Positions 8,089-16,091 of a stretch of 64,000 nt of DNA are shown here, one piece after another. The notes beneath the pieces are model-generated. The model was not told where the DNA came from. It saw nothing but the letters and a program-made list of their open reading frames with translations, and ran no database searches. Position numbers and translations under genes: made by a program. Every line of letters starts with the position of its first letter. The stretch's first letter is position 1. The DNA comes from Alkalibaculum sporogenes (GTDB lineage: Bacteria > Bacillota > Clostridia > Eubacteriales > Alkalibacteraceae), in assembly GCF_009362815.1 (NCBI RefSeq), contig NZ_WHNX01000001.1, positions 124,001 to 188,000 on the forward strand. Reading direction: 5' to 3'.

Positions 8089-8907
8089 TTGATAGGTTTA
8101 CTCGGATTGATTCAGATGTATAATACTTATGATCATAAAGACATTTATCACGAAGTGGCAAGCTGCCTTCTTAAAAACTATAATCATTTAGATACAATGA
8201 CAGCTGGAAAAATAGCAGATCTATGTAATGTTTCTCCATCTACCTTAAACCGTTTTTTTAAGATGATGTCTTATCCTATGACTGTTTCTAAGTTGCCGTA
8301 TATTGTCAGTCAGAGTAAGGAAAATTATATGTTTGATGGCAATTATCTTCCTTTGACGGAAAAGAGTATAGAGGAATCTTCTATTGATTTTTACTTAAAT
8401 AGCTTACAAGAACGAATTTTATCTTTACACAAATCGATTAATAAAAATCAAATTACGAGTTTAGTGGAAGATATTATCTCATGTAAAAAGGTAGTGTTCT
8501 TAGGTTGTCCAATTCCACAAGGGATTTGGAGATTTCAAATGGACTTGACTTTGTTCGGTATTGAAACAAGTGCATTTATGGATCCCAATTATCAGTATGA
8601 TGCACTTGAACATCTTGAAAAGGGGACAATCGTATTTTATACACAGTATTGCAGATTGGGAGACAATGAGTATAAGAAAAGTATCTTAGGATGCAAGGAG
8701 AGAATCAATAAGTTTGTATTGCTTTCAAATGCTGAAGTACATCCTTTATCTTCTTTTGCTGATTATATCTTTTCGTACTCTGGCAATGGAACAGAGCAAG
8801 ATACAATCTTGATGAATATATATATTAATCTAATTGGAATGAGTTTTCGTGAAAAGATAGGCTCTTTGTCAAATCGTGTTAGTGAACAGAAAAGGAAAAA
8901 TTTATAA
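8089..8907 (+). CDS. MurR/RpiR-family transcriptional regulator
   Basis: 272 residues from TTG 8089, which follows AAAGGGG by 7 bases; an upstream in-frame ATG at 8029 has no such site. Residues about 10-75 form an HTH_6-type domain (MTAGKIADLCNVSPSTLNRF) and about 115-260 a SIS sugar-phosphate-binding fold (ITSLVEDIISCKKVVFLGCP). RpiR proteins sense a small phosphorylated ligand and regulate nearby catabolic genes. It sits 106 bases after the reductase gene on the same strand and may control it through the palindrome at 5994-6009. The SIS domain is divergent. Confidence 0.8.
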   Translation: MIGLLGLIQMYNTYDHKDIYHEVASCLLKNYNHLDTMTAGKIADLCNVSPSTLNRFFKMMSYPMTVSKLPYIVSQSKENYMFDGNYLPLTEKSIEESSIDFYLNSLQERILSLHKSINKNQITSLVEDIISCKKVVFLGCPIPQGIWRFQMDLTLFGIETSAFMDPNYQYDALEHLEKGTIVFYTQYCRLGDNEYKKSILGCKERINKFVLLSNAEVHPLSSFADYIFSYSGNGTEQDTILMNIYINLIGMSFREKIGSLSNRVSEQKRKNL

Positions 8908-9050
8908 TGTATATACAGCTGCTTTGAAGATTTAATTGATTTTATAGCTGTTTTAATAATCAATTTTTTCTTTTTTTGTTCGTATTATCAGATTCTTTTA
9001 TATCCATTTTAAGTAATAATATTCAGTTGTTAACACTAAGAATCAACTAT

Positions 9051-10412
9051 CTAATCAATTAAATCTATTGCTTTAGCAGCTTTTTTAATCCATATTTGCT
9101 GTTGAGGCGGCAAAGCGATCAGAAAGTCGTTTAGGTAGTTACATAATAATACTTCGCTCTCTCGCAAATTGTACAACTCTATTTCTTGCAACATAGGGTG
9201 TTTCTTTATCAAAGCCACAATTTCGGTTGGAGTTAACTCATGCAAAACAGCGTTTACATCTTCTGCAGACAGATTTGCGTCAAGTAAAATGTCCTCCAAG
9301 TCCGCAAAGGAATAGATATTTTCTTTGATAATCTTTATTTTTGTTGATGTATCCTGACTTTGCATTATCTCGTCAATAATTTTTCTATAAAGCTCGTCAT
9401 CCATCTTATCACCAAAGGAAAATGATAATACTGGGGTATTTTCGGGATATTTGGAAATGAGGAAAACCCTATCCATTGTATTCAAAACAATAGCATTTTC
9501 AATTACTGAGATGATTTTGGGTAAACCTTTTTTCATATAGCGTAGTGTGTAGGCTGGTAAAGAAAAGAGTTTTCTTAATTCATCTAAAGCTGATTGTAGT
9601 ATTAGCTCAGTTTTTTCGTTTGAAGCTCCCTTAAATATTCGGGTGAGATAGTCGATATCAGCAAAACTCAATTTTAAGTTACTAACATCTGCATGGGCGA
9701 TCACACAACCAAGCGCAGTTATAAAGATAGGTTCAAAAAGATTGATTAGTAAATTTTGATAATCCTCGTGATAGCCACAAAGCAAGTGATGAATACAGTC
9801 TGCAGTAAAATGATTGCAAAAGGAATTTTCGCAATAAATATTCTCCAAATATTGCTTAATAAACTCTATTCCTACTAATCCACAAACTTCATGATAGGTG
9901 GGATAATCTGCTGTAATATGAATTTCATGTGCAGAAAAATCCTGTCTGTATAGCTTGAAAAAACCATTTATACCGTCTGCGATCGTTGAACCATAGAAAA
10001 TATTCGGCGTATCAATCAAATCGTTTATAATTCTACCTTGAAGTAGCTTTGTGATATTCAGCATTTTATCAATTTGCTTACGTCCGTACAGATACAGTGT
10101 TTCTAATTTCTCTTTTCGCAATGCGTCAATGGCGTCATCAGGACAATCACAAGTTTTTAAATACAAGCCTACTGTAAACATGATGGAGGTCAAGATATTC
10201 TGTGCGGCTTCGACCTGGATAGAACTACTATCTCCGTTATTATACTGTTCTGCTCGTCTTGCTAAAATAGCAAGACAATCAAATTGTATTTTTTCTAATT
10301 CATCCTCAGAAAGTAAACCTATAAGATACGCCTGTTCAAGTAGAGATTGAAAATAATGTTCTTCATTTAATTTTAGCCTATCAATTCTACTGAATTTTTC
10401 AATATTCTCCAT
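9051..10412 (-). CDS. DUF6179-like protein
   Basis: 453 residues from the ATG at 10412, preceded by GAGGAGG; the frame is open further upstream but that part overlaps the previous gene. The sequence is largely helical and soluble, with no signal or catalytic motif I can name. I recognise it as the DUF6179 type, normally found beside DUF6323 and a TetR regulator, as here. The start overlaps the DUF6323 stop by 14 bases, so the two are translationally coupled and probably function together. Role unknown. Confidence 0.75.
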   Translation of the reverse strand: MENIEKFSRIDRLKLNEEHYFQSLLEQAYLIGLLSEDELEKIQFDCLAILARRAEQYNNGDSSSIQVEAAQNILTSIMFTVGLYLKTCDCPDDAIDALRKEKLETLYLYGRKQIDKMLNITKLLQGRIINDLIDTPNIFYGSTIADGINGFFKLYRQDFSAHEIHITADYPTYHEVCGLVGIEFIKQYLENIYCENSFCNHFTADCIHHLLCGYHEDYQNLLINLFEPIFITALGCVIAHADVSNLKLSFADIDYLTRIFKGASNEKTELILQSALDELRKLFSLPAYTLRYMKKGLPKIISVIENAIVLNTMDRVFLISKYPENTPVLSFSFGDKMDDELYRKIIDEIMQSQDTSTKIKIIKENIYSFADLEDILLDANLSAEDVNAVLHELTPTEIVALIKKHPMLQEIELYNLRESEVLLCNYLNDFLIALPPQQQIWIKKAAKAIDLID

Positions 10413-10881
10413 CTTCGTCCTCCTCGTCTTGCATATAGTTGGGAGCATAGCCATAGCGCATATTATGAGCTAATCGGTCTAATTCGCGTCCTGAAAGTAA
10501 CTCCAAAGAACCTTGGCATACTCCGTCGAACGCCGTTTTCATATAATTAATCAAATCGTCGTCGCTGATTAGGTCAAGGGTTTCATTTTTATAGTAATAA
10601 AAAGTTTCTATCAAATCGTGTAATATCTGCTCATAATTGTTTGCCCAAATATACGGAGAATCGCAAAACTTATATATCAATTTATCTATAACACCGCCGC
10701 CGAACTCAATTCGTCCGTTTTCTTTCAATGCAAATATACGTGTTTCTACTAATGCAATAGCTTGTTTTTCTGTAAGCTCAAGTCCAAAATGAGAGGTAAG
10801 GTCATTATATTTTAAGACTTCATTGACTGCCTGCTTTTGGATGTGCGCGTTATTATTAAATAACGCAATTTCAAATCTCAA
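10399..10881 (-). CDS. DUF6323-like protein
   Basis: 160 residues, helical, ending in an acidic tail (DEEDEDGEY). It lies 6 bases after the TetR gene and overlaps the DUF6179 gene. I recognise the family by its partner arrangement and by the conserved middle (FGGGVIDKLIYKFCDSPYI). No enzyme motif is visible. Function unknown; likely forms a unit with the DUF6179 protein. Confidence 0.75.
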   Translation of the reverse strand: MRFEIALFNNNAHIQKQAVNEVLKYNDLTSHFGLELTEKQAIALVETRIFALKENGRIEFGGGVIDKLIYKFCDSPYIWANNYEQILHDLIETFYYYKNETLDLISDDDLINYMKTAFDGVCQGSLELLSGRELDRLAHNMRYGYAPNYMQDEEDEDGEY

Positions 10882-10887
10882 ATAGCA

Positions 10888-11484
10888 TCACCCCCGCATA
10901 TATAGAGAGAAGATGTAAATTGCTTGACTTACAATATAATTTTTTAATTCAGTTTCATCTTCGATTAAACCTCTGCCGGAAATATAGTTAGAAACTTCTC
11001 CAATAATATAACAATGAGTGTTGTGTAAAACACGGTCAACCATATCTGTTTGAGGAGTAATGCCCGTAATTTCTTCCCATATATCTATCACGTACTGATT
11101 TAATTCTAAACGCGTATTTTGTATCGCTATTTTATTGCTTTCGGGGCGAATATCTCCGATATATTCAAGCCATGCCAATCGAAACCAACCTTTGTTAACT
11201 ATATATATCTGTAAGAACATATTAAAAAAATGACGCAATTTAATGTCTGCCGTTGTAGCTGCAGAGAGGTTTTCCCTCAAACTCTGCATAAAAACCTCCT
11301 GCAAAGCAGTATGCGTTTCCCATAGCAAGTCTGTGTAGGACGAAAAATAGTTATAGATATTTGTATGAGCACAACCGAGTGTGCGAGCAATCTCTCTAAG
11401 ATTTAAGCTCCTTAAATCTTTCTTATCCCGCATTAAATCAAGTGCAGTTTCAATAATTTGTTCTCTTGTAATGCTTTTTTTCAT
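10888..11484 (-). CDS. TetR/AcrR-family transcriptional regulator
   Basis: 198 residues. The N-terminal 60 residues form a TetR-type helix-turn-helix (REQIIETALDLM, LNLREIARTLGCAHTNIYNY); the remainder is a helical ligand-binding and dimerisation domain. GGAGG lies 6 bases before ATG 11484. It is the first gene of the three-gene operon with DUF6323 and DUF6179, and a perfect 6-3-6 inverted repeat 26 bases upstream is a natural operator, so it probably represses its own operon. The ligand is unknown. Confidence 0.88.
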   Translation of the reverse strand: MKKSITREQIIETALDLMRDKKDLRSLNLREIARTLGCAHTNIYNYFSSYTDLLWETHTALQEVFMQSLRENLSAATTADIKLRHFFNMFLQIYIVNKGWFRLAWLEYIGDIRPESNKIAIQNTRLELNQYVIDIWEEITGITPQTDMVDRVLHNTHCYIIGEVSNYISGRGLIEDETELKNYIVSQAIYIFSLYMRG

Positions 11485-11509
11485 TAAGACCTCCTAATTA
11501 CGAAAATTA

Positions 11510-11524
11510 ATTACCACTGGTAAT
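11510..11524 (-). promoter_or_regulatory. Inverted repeat ATTACC-ACT-GGTAAT, probable TetR operator
   Basis: A perfect 6-bp dyad with 3-bp spacer just upstream of the TetR gene start. Position and symmetry fit an autoregulatory operator. Confidence 0.5.
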
Positions 11525-11737
11525 ACGATTATAGAGGATAGCATTATTTTTGTCAATAGGTTTACGAAAGGGTTTATAATCTTATGTGAATAATTTAAAG
11601 AGACACTAAAAAAACTAGGAGCAAAACGTTGATTCTATTTTCATTCTATACTAGATAATGGATTGGTTTTTGCAGATGATATTAGATTCAATAATACAAA
11701 GTTTTAAAGAGTGAATAATAAAAGAGCTATTCGTTAC

Positions 11738-11798
11738 ACAGGTTATATTTTGATATTATAACCTGTCAGATGAATAATAGTTGATTATTCACTTTTTT
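11738..11798 (+). terminator. Two hairpins, the second ending in a T-run
   Basis: ACAGGTTATA pairs with TATAACCTGT (11738-11766), and TGAATAAT pairs with ATTATTCA (11771-11791), followed by CTTTTTT. The second is a classic intrinsic terminator pointing toward the satD gene. No intact gene lies upstream on this strand in 11485-11838, so it may be a leader attenuator for satD or a remnant of a lost gene. Confidence 0.5.
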
Positions 11799-11838
11799 GA
11801 TTATATAATTAATATATTAAAAACTTGGAGGTAAATTT

Positions 11839-12525
11839 ATGTTTTTCTTTTTCTTAAACAACCCATATGTTGCAATTATAGGTGATATAAAAGATTCAAA
11901 AAAAATCGAGAATAGAAGTGAAATACAAAGAAAATTAAAATTAGTTTTACAAGAGATTAATGAAAAATATGATAATGATATTTCATCTAAATTTACTATA
12001 ACATTAGGAGACGAATTTCAAGGATTACTGAGTAATGGGGCAAATACTTTGCCTATAATATTAGAAGTTGAGAGAAAAATGTATCCAATTAAAATAAGGT
12101 TTGGAGTTGGGATAGGAACTATCACAACAGAGGTCAATAAGGAAATGTCCCTAGGTGCAGATGGACCAGGATACTATAAAGCAAGAAATGCTATTGAATA
12201 TTTAAAAGATAATGAAAGGAAAAATCAGTCAAGTGCAGCTGATATAAGATTTGAGGTTGAAAGTGAAAATCAAGAAACAACAATAATGATAAATACAGTT
12301 ATGTCATTATTAACTGTAATCAAAGAGTTTTGGACTGACAGGCAAAGGGAAATTATTTGGGATATGTTAGAACATCAAGACAGTCAAATTGCAGTCGCTA
12401 AAAGATTAAAAATTAAACAACCGGCGGTACAAAAAAGTTTAGCAAAAGGAAAATACTATGCATATATAGATGCAATAGATACTATAGGAAAAGCACTTGA
12501 GGAGGTAAGCCGATTAGATGTTTAA
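11839..12525 (+). CDS. satD: SatD-family protein with cyclase-like motifs
   Basis: 228 residues after a GGAGG site. The family is SatD (named from the Streptococcus sat locus). Residues 13-20 (IIGDIKDS) and 55-64 (TLGDEFQGLL) place Asp16 and Asp58 like the two metal-binding aspartates of class III nucleotidyl cyclases and related palm domains, and LGADGPGYYKARNAIE resembles their substrate-binding helix. Residues about 155-228 form a helix-turn-helix (QIAVAKRLKIKQPAVQKSLA). It overlaps the DUF3307 gene by 8 bases. The cyclase reading is my inference from motifs; the established family function is unclear. Confidence 0.8.
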   Translation: MFFFFLNNPYVAIIGDIKDSKKIENRSEIQRKLKLVLQEINEKYDNDISSKFTITLGDEFQGLLSNGANTLPIILEVERKMYPIKIRFGVGIGTITTEVNKEMSLGADGPGYYKARNAIEYLKDNERKNQSSAADIRFEVESENQETTIMINTVMSLLTVIKEFWTDRQREIIWDMLEHQDSQIAVAKRLKIKQPAVQKSLAKGKYYAYIDAIDTIGKALEEVSRLDV

Positions 12526-13273
12526 AGAATATTTTGTATTACTTCTTTTAGGACATATTTTAGGCGATTTTTACATACAAACAAACAAAATGGCTCAAAA
12601 GAAAGAAAAGAGTTTGAAGTGGGTACTGATACATTGCTTATGTTATGGGAGTGTAATGTTGATGATTAGTATACCAATAATATCATTGAAAATTGCATTA
12701 GCTGTATTAGTGGCAGCAATATTACATTTGGTAATTGATGTGATTAAGTTTGTTTATATATTACTAAAAACCAAGAAAGATAAAATTACATTAACTATAG
12801 AAAGAAATATTTTTTTTGTAGATCAAGCTTTACACTTTGTATGTCTATTTGGAATTACATATTGGGGAATAAGAAGTGATGTGTCAATAAATGCATGGAA
12901 AATAATTAAAGATTTCTTAGAAGCTGCTGGAGTGTCAGAAGGGTTAACAATATCGTGGGTTCTTGCATTATTAGTAATACATAAGCCGGCAAATATAGTA
13001 ATACAAAAGTTATTGATGATTTACAAGCCAGAGAGCAATGATGAAGAAAAAAAGAAAGATAACAATGCAGGAAGATTTATAGGTACAGTAGAAAGAGTAA
13101 CAATGTTGATTTTTTTGTCAATTGGACAATATTCAGCAATTGGGTTGGTGTTAACAGCAAAGTCCATAGCTAGATATGACAAGATATCTAAGGAAAAGGA
13201 TTTTGCAGAATACTATTTATTGGGGACATTAATAAGTACGATTATTGTGATTGTATCTTCATTTATCATCTGA
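12518..13273 (+). CDS. DUF3307 membrane protein
   Basis: 251 residues with several hydrophobic helices. Conserved polar residues sit in or near membrane helices: GHILGDFYIQT (about 12-22), HLVID (about 67-71) and DQALH (about 104-108), a pattern similar to membrane-bound metal-dependent hydrolases. The start overlaps satD, so both are made together. DUF3307 with SatD is a recurring Gram-positive pair. Role unknown; effector or membrane hydrolase controlled by the SatD product is a possibility I infer. Confidence 0.8.
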   Translation: MFKEYFVLLLLGHILGDFYIQTNKMAQKKEKSLKWVLIHCLCYGSVMLMISIPIISLKIALAVLVAAILHLVIDVIKFVYILLKTKKDKITLTIERNIFFVDQALHFVCLFGITYWGIRSDVSINAWKIIKDFLEAAGVSEGLTISWVLALLVIHKPANIVIQKLLMIYKPESNDEEKKKDNNAGRFIGTVERVTMLIFLSIGQYSAIGLVLTAKSIARYDKISKEKDFAEYYLLGTLISTIIVIVSSFII

Positions 13274-13318
13274 AATAGCTGCGCTTTAAATTTGCAACGG
13301 TTATGAAACTGTGCACCA

Positions 13319-13336
13319 TTTTATCCCGCATTAACA
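13319..13336 (-). repeat. Isolated IS200/IS605-like end sequence
   Basis: TGTTAATGCGGGATAAA on the reverse strand matches, with one mismatch, the end shared by the elements at 22464-22614 and 25657-25973. It touches the stop codon of the LysM gene, whose last two bases groups (TGT TAA) lie inside it. No other part of the element is present. Confidence 0.45.
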
Positions 13337-13900
13337 TGAACTACTATTTATAATACCTTCGAAAGCAATTCCTCCTGATATTCCCATTTTTGAATTGATG
13401 GGACCAATGGTTACTCTTGAATTTGGTGTAATGCTAGCTGCTGTGGGGAGTTCTATTCTACCTGACCATGTAGGGGGATCTTCTGGGGTTGGAAACAGTT
13501 GACTTCTAAATTCACCCACTGTAGGTATATAAATCTTACCTACATAGATATCGTAATTACCTAAATATGAGGGTAGTGGAAGAGTTGCCAGAAAACTGAT
13601 GCTTTGGCCTCCTCTAGGAGCAAAATTTATGTATACAATGGCACCAGTTCCAAAAGGTAAATCAACTTTTGGTGTTAACTCTATGATACAAGGATATGGT
13701 ATAAGCCCTGGAACGCATAGAACATCACCAGGAAAGATAATGTTAGGATTATCTATATGGGGATTATTTACTGCAAGGGCTTCCATTCTCACCCGAAATA
13801 ATTGTGATAGTTTATATAAATTATCACCAGATTTAACAGTGTACCTTCCTAGAAAGGCTGGAAAACATTCTTTTGGTATTCGACGTTGCACAGTTGGCAT
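13331..13900 (-). CDS. LysM-domain protein
   Basis: 189 residues. A LysM domain (about 19-64: YTVKSGDNLYKLSQLFRV, ending FPGDVLCVPG) should bind peptidoglycan or related glycans; a beta-rich C-terminal region of about 120 residues (THE pattern GAIVYINFAP, TWSGRIELP) follows. No signal peptide is apparent, which is common for spore-coat or spore-cortex LysM proteins of clostridia. AAGGAG lies 8 bases before the ATG. The last codons (Cys, stop) overlap a transposon-end-like sequence, so the original C-terminus may have been changed. Confidence 0.8.
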   Translation of the reverse strand: MPTVQRRIPKECFPAFLGRYTVKSGDNLYKLSQLFRVRMEALAVNNPHIDNPNIIFPGDVLCVPGLIPYPCIIELTPKVDLPFGTGAIVYINFAPRGGQSISFLATLPLPSYLGNYDIYVGKIYIPTVGEFRSQLFPTPEDPPTWSGRIELPTAASITPNSRVTIGPINSKMGISGGIAFEGIINSSSC

Positions 13901-14188
13901 CTTGAAAACTCCTTTTCCTTTTTTTACTTAACATAAACGTATACTATATTATGTAAATACGATAATAATCGTTCTTATTGTTTTTAATTTTTGATTCCCA
14001 TACACTATAATGAGACTACAACCAGTAATAGTTACAATAAATTATGATATACTTAAGTCAATAACTTTTTACTAAGGAAGTGAAGAATTTCTTGGTATAA
14101 TGGTCCCTTGAGAGGCAGATAGAATGTCAATTATAATACTAAAGGGAGAATAGAAATTAAAAAAAATTCTAATTTAGGGGGATTTAAC

Positions 14189-14824
14189 ATGTTTGGAATT
14201 GTAAATTACGGAGTTTTTATCTTATCAGCAGTGGCATTAAATTTAACCCCTGGTACAGACACTATGTATATTATAGGAAGCAGTATGTCTAACGACAGAA
14301 AGTCAGGGGTATTATCAGCATTAGGAGTTTCTAGTGGTTGTATAGTCCATACAATTATGGCTGCTTTAGGATTGTCAATGATATTGTCTAAATCAGCTCT
14401 GGCATTTGATATTATTAAATACATAGGCGCTGGATATTTAATTTATCTTGGTATACTTTCATTTGTATTAAAGTCTCATTTGGTTATGAAAGAGGATAAA
14501 AATGAAAAACATAGCAATAAGAAAATATTCCTTCGTGGAGTACTAACAAATGTATTAAACCCTAAAGTAGCTCTTTTTTTCTTGGCATTTTTACCTCAAT
14601 TTATTCATTCAAACAATACATATGGAACACTACCATTTTTACTACTTGGTTTTACTTTTATAATAACAGGAACAATATGGGGAATTGTATTAGCAACATT
14701 TTCATCATATTTCGGTCAAAAGTTAAGTGAGAAGCTAGGTGAGTCTAGCTTGTTAAGTAAAATATCAGGAGTAATTTATATAGGACTAGGGTTAAATTTA
14801 TTAAGATCAAAATTAGCAAATTAG
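14189..14824 (+). CDS. LysE/RhtB-family amino-acid exporter
   Basis: 211 residues, six predicted membrane helices, with the family hallmark NLTPGTDTMYIIGSS near residue 18 and GAGYLIYLG near residue 78, then LTNVLNPKVALFFLAFLPQF. RhtB proteins export amino acids or their analogues such as homoserine lactone or threonine. The length is normal. AGGGGGA lies 7 bases before the ATG. It is monocistronic; substrate unknown. Confidence 0.9.
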   Translation: MFGIVNYGVFILSAVALNLTPGTDTMYIIGSSMSNDRKSGVLSALGVSSGCIVHTIMAALGLSMILSKSALAFDIIKYIGAGYLIYLGILSFVLKSHLVMKEDKNEKHSNKKIFLRGVLTNVLNPKVALFFLAFLPQFIHSNNTYGTLPFLLLGFTFIITGTIWGIVLATFSSYFGQKLSEKLGESSLLSKISGVIYIGLGLNLLRSKLAN

Positions 14825-14861
14825 AATTTGTTAGAGATTAATACAGTAACACATCTGTGGA

Positions 14862-14996
14862 GTATTAAACCTAAATTAAACCTGATTACGAATCGGTAAT
14901 TGTGATTTATCCTCTTCATCAATCTATTGCTCCCTCACTAATTGCAATGCCCATATCTGCAGCTGAAAATGCTGGCAAATCTTACGATAAGCAATA
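14862..14996 (+). pseudogene. Short unrecognised coding remnant
   Basis: A frame without start codon reads KPDYESVIVIYPLHQSIAP then SLIAMPISAAENAGKSYDKQ and a stop. It looks like coding sequence by composition but is too short to assign. It occupies the space between the RhtB and DHFR genes. Confidence 0.25.
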
Positions 14997-15067
14997 GATT
15001 AGCGTTAATATTGTCAGTTTTTGTCTTATTTTTACCTTTATAGTCGAGACCGTTGTACTTAATACAA

Positions 15068-15571
15068 TTAAGAACAAACTTTTACCTTACGTTCAAGGGT
15101 AATAAACTTATGGGGAATAGTATTATTTTCATCTAAGATTCCTTCTTTTTCATCGATAATTGTCCAGTCTTTAGGATCAGGTTCGTTAAAATATACTGTT
15201 GCTTCAAATGATTTGTCAATCCTCGTCAAATAAATTTTATCCGTGTAAGGTAATAATAAATCAAAAATTTGAGAACCTCCTATTACTGTATATTCTTGAG
15301 GTCCAGGTGTTTTAGATAAAAGCTCATCTAATGAGTATACTACGGATACTCGATTATGATCTATATGATAACTTTTATCCCTTGTTAAAATAATATGATG
15401 TCTATTTGGAAGCACTTTTAAAAGACTTTCAAAAGTTTTTCTGCCCATTATCATTGTATGATCCCAGGTAACTTGTTTAAAATACTTTACATCGTTGGGT
15501 AAATGCCAGGGAAGGTGATTGTTAACACCCATTTCGTTATTTTTACCTACTGCTACGACAAAACTATACAT
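15068..15571 (-). CDS. folA: Dihydrofolate reductase
   Basis: 167 residues, the normal size. Landmarks: VVAVGKNNEMGVNNHLPWHLPNDVKYF (shown in part; active-site Asp27-equivalent in LPNDVKYFK), IMGRKTFESL, NRHHIILTRD and YTVIGGSQIF. It reduces dihydrofolate to tetrahydrofolate with NADPH in the cytoplasm. The gene stands alone; no thymidylate synthase is adjacent, so it may be an extra, possibly trimethoprim-insensitive copy, which the sequence cannot decide. A GGAGGAAATATGG-type site precedes the ATG at 15571. Confidence 0.93.
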   Translation of the reverse strand: MYSFVVAVGKNNEMGVNNHLPWHLPNDVKYFKQVTWDHTMIMGRKTFESLLKVLPNRHHIILTRDKSYHIDHNRVSVVYSLDELLSKTPGPQEYTVIGGSQIFDLLLPYTDKIYLTRIDKSFEATVYFNEPDPKDWTIIDEKEGILDENNTIPHKFITLERKVKVCS

Positions 15572-15747
15572 CCATATTTCCTCCGATTATTTATTATCTT
15601 AAGCTTTAAGCGTATTTGATTACTTTATAAACTATAAGGATTTGCTTTCGTTTTTAACTTAAGGCTGTATTATAAATATACCCATTGATTATAAATGTAA
15701 TCGAAGTTCAGTCCCTCTATGCAATATTATATAATCGTAAAGATAGA

Positions 15748-15816
15748 TAGGGGGGTGTTCAGGTAACAAAGGCTTATAGCTTTGGACGAGTAGTCCTCAT
15801 TAAGAAGCATACCCTA
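15748..15816 (+). ncRNA. Possible three-stem structured RNA upstream of the PAS-GGDEF-HD-GYP gene
   Basis: TAGGGGGGTG (15748-15757) can pair imperfectly with CATACCCTA (15808-15816), enclosing two hairpins: CAAAG/CTTTG around 15767-15784 and GGAC-GAGTA-GTCC (15784-15796). The surrounding 520 bases (15572-16091) are otherwise AT-rich and gene-free, so this GC-richer patch stands out. It does not match c-di-GMP, preQ1 or THF riboswitch consensus as I know them. Confidence 0.3.
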
Positions 15817-16091
15817 GCTAAAAATTCTTACTAGTATTATATTGTATTATAACCTTAAAATGTTTAATAAGATAAAATAACATAATAGTTAAAAAAATAA
15901 CAAAACAAAGAAATGTATTGTTATAATAAGGTGAATACATATAAATTAATTCATACATGGCCATCACATTTGTCAAAGGTTGTTGTAAATTGTAATGCTA
16001 GCAAGTATAATTATGATAATATAATTTATCACTTTTGTATACTTGATAACGCTATATATGAATAAAAGTCCTAGGTAGGAGAATGAAAATA

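Noticed and set aside
10051-10350. Forward-strand ORF of 99 codons within the DUF6179 gene
   Set aside because: Shadow of a well-supported reverse-strand gene; serine-rich antisense composition.
13599-13931. Forward ORF opposite the LysM gene
   Set aside because: Antisense shadow; the LysM motif and ribosome binding site support the reverse strand.
15721-15830. c-di-GMP (GEMM) riboswitch before the GGDEF-HD-GYP gene
   Set aside because: The patch lacks the conserved GEMM core and tetraloop/receptor sequences; it is kept only as an unclassified structured candidate.
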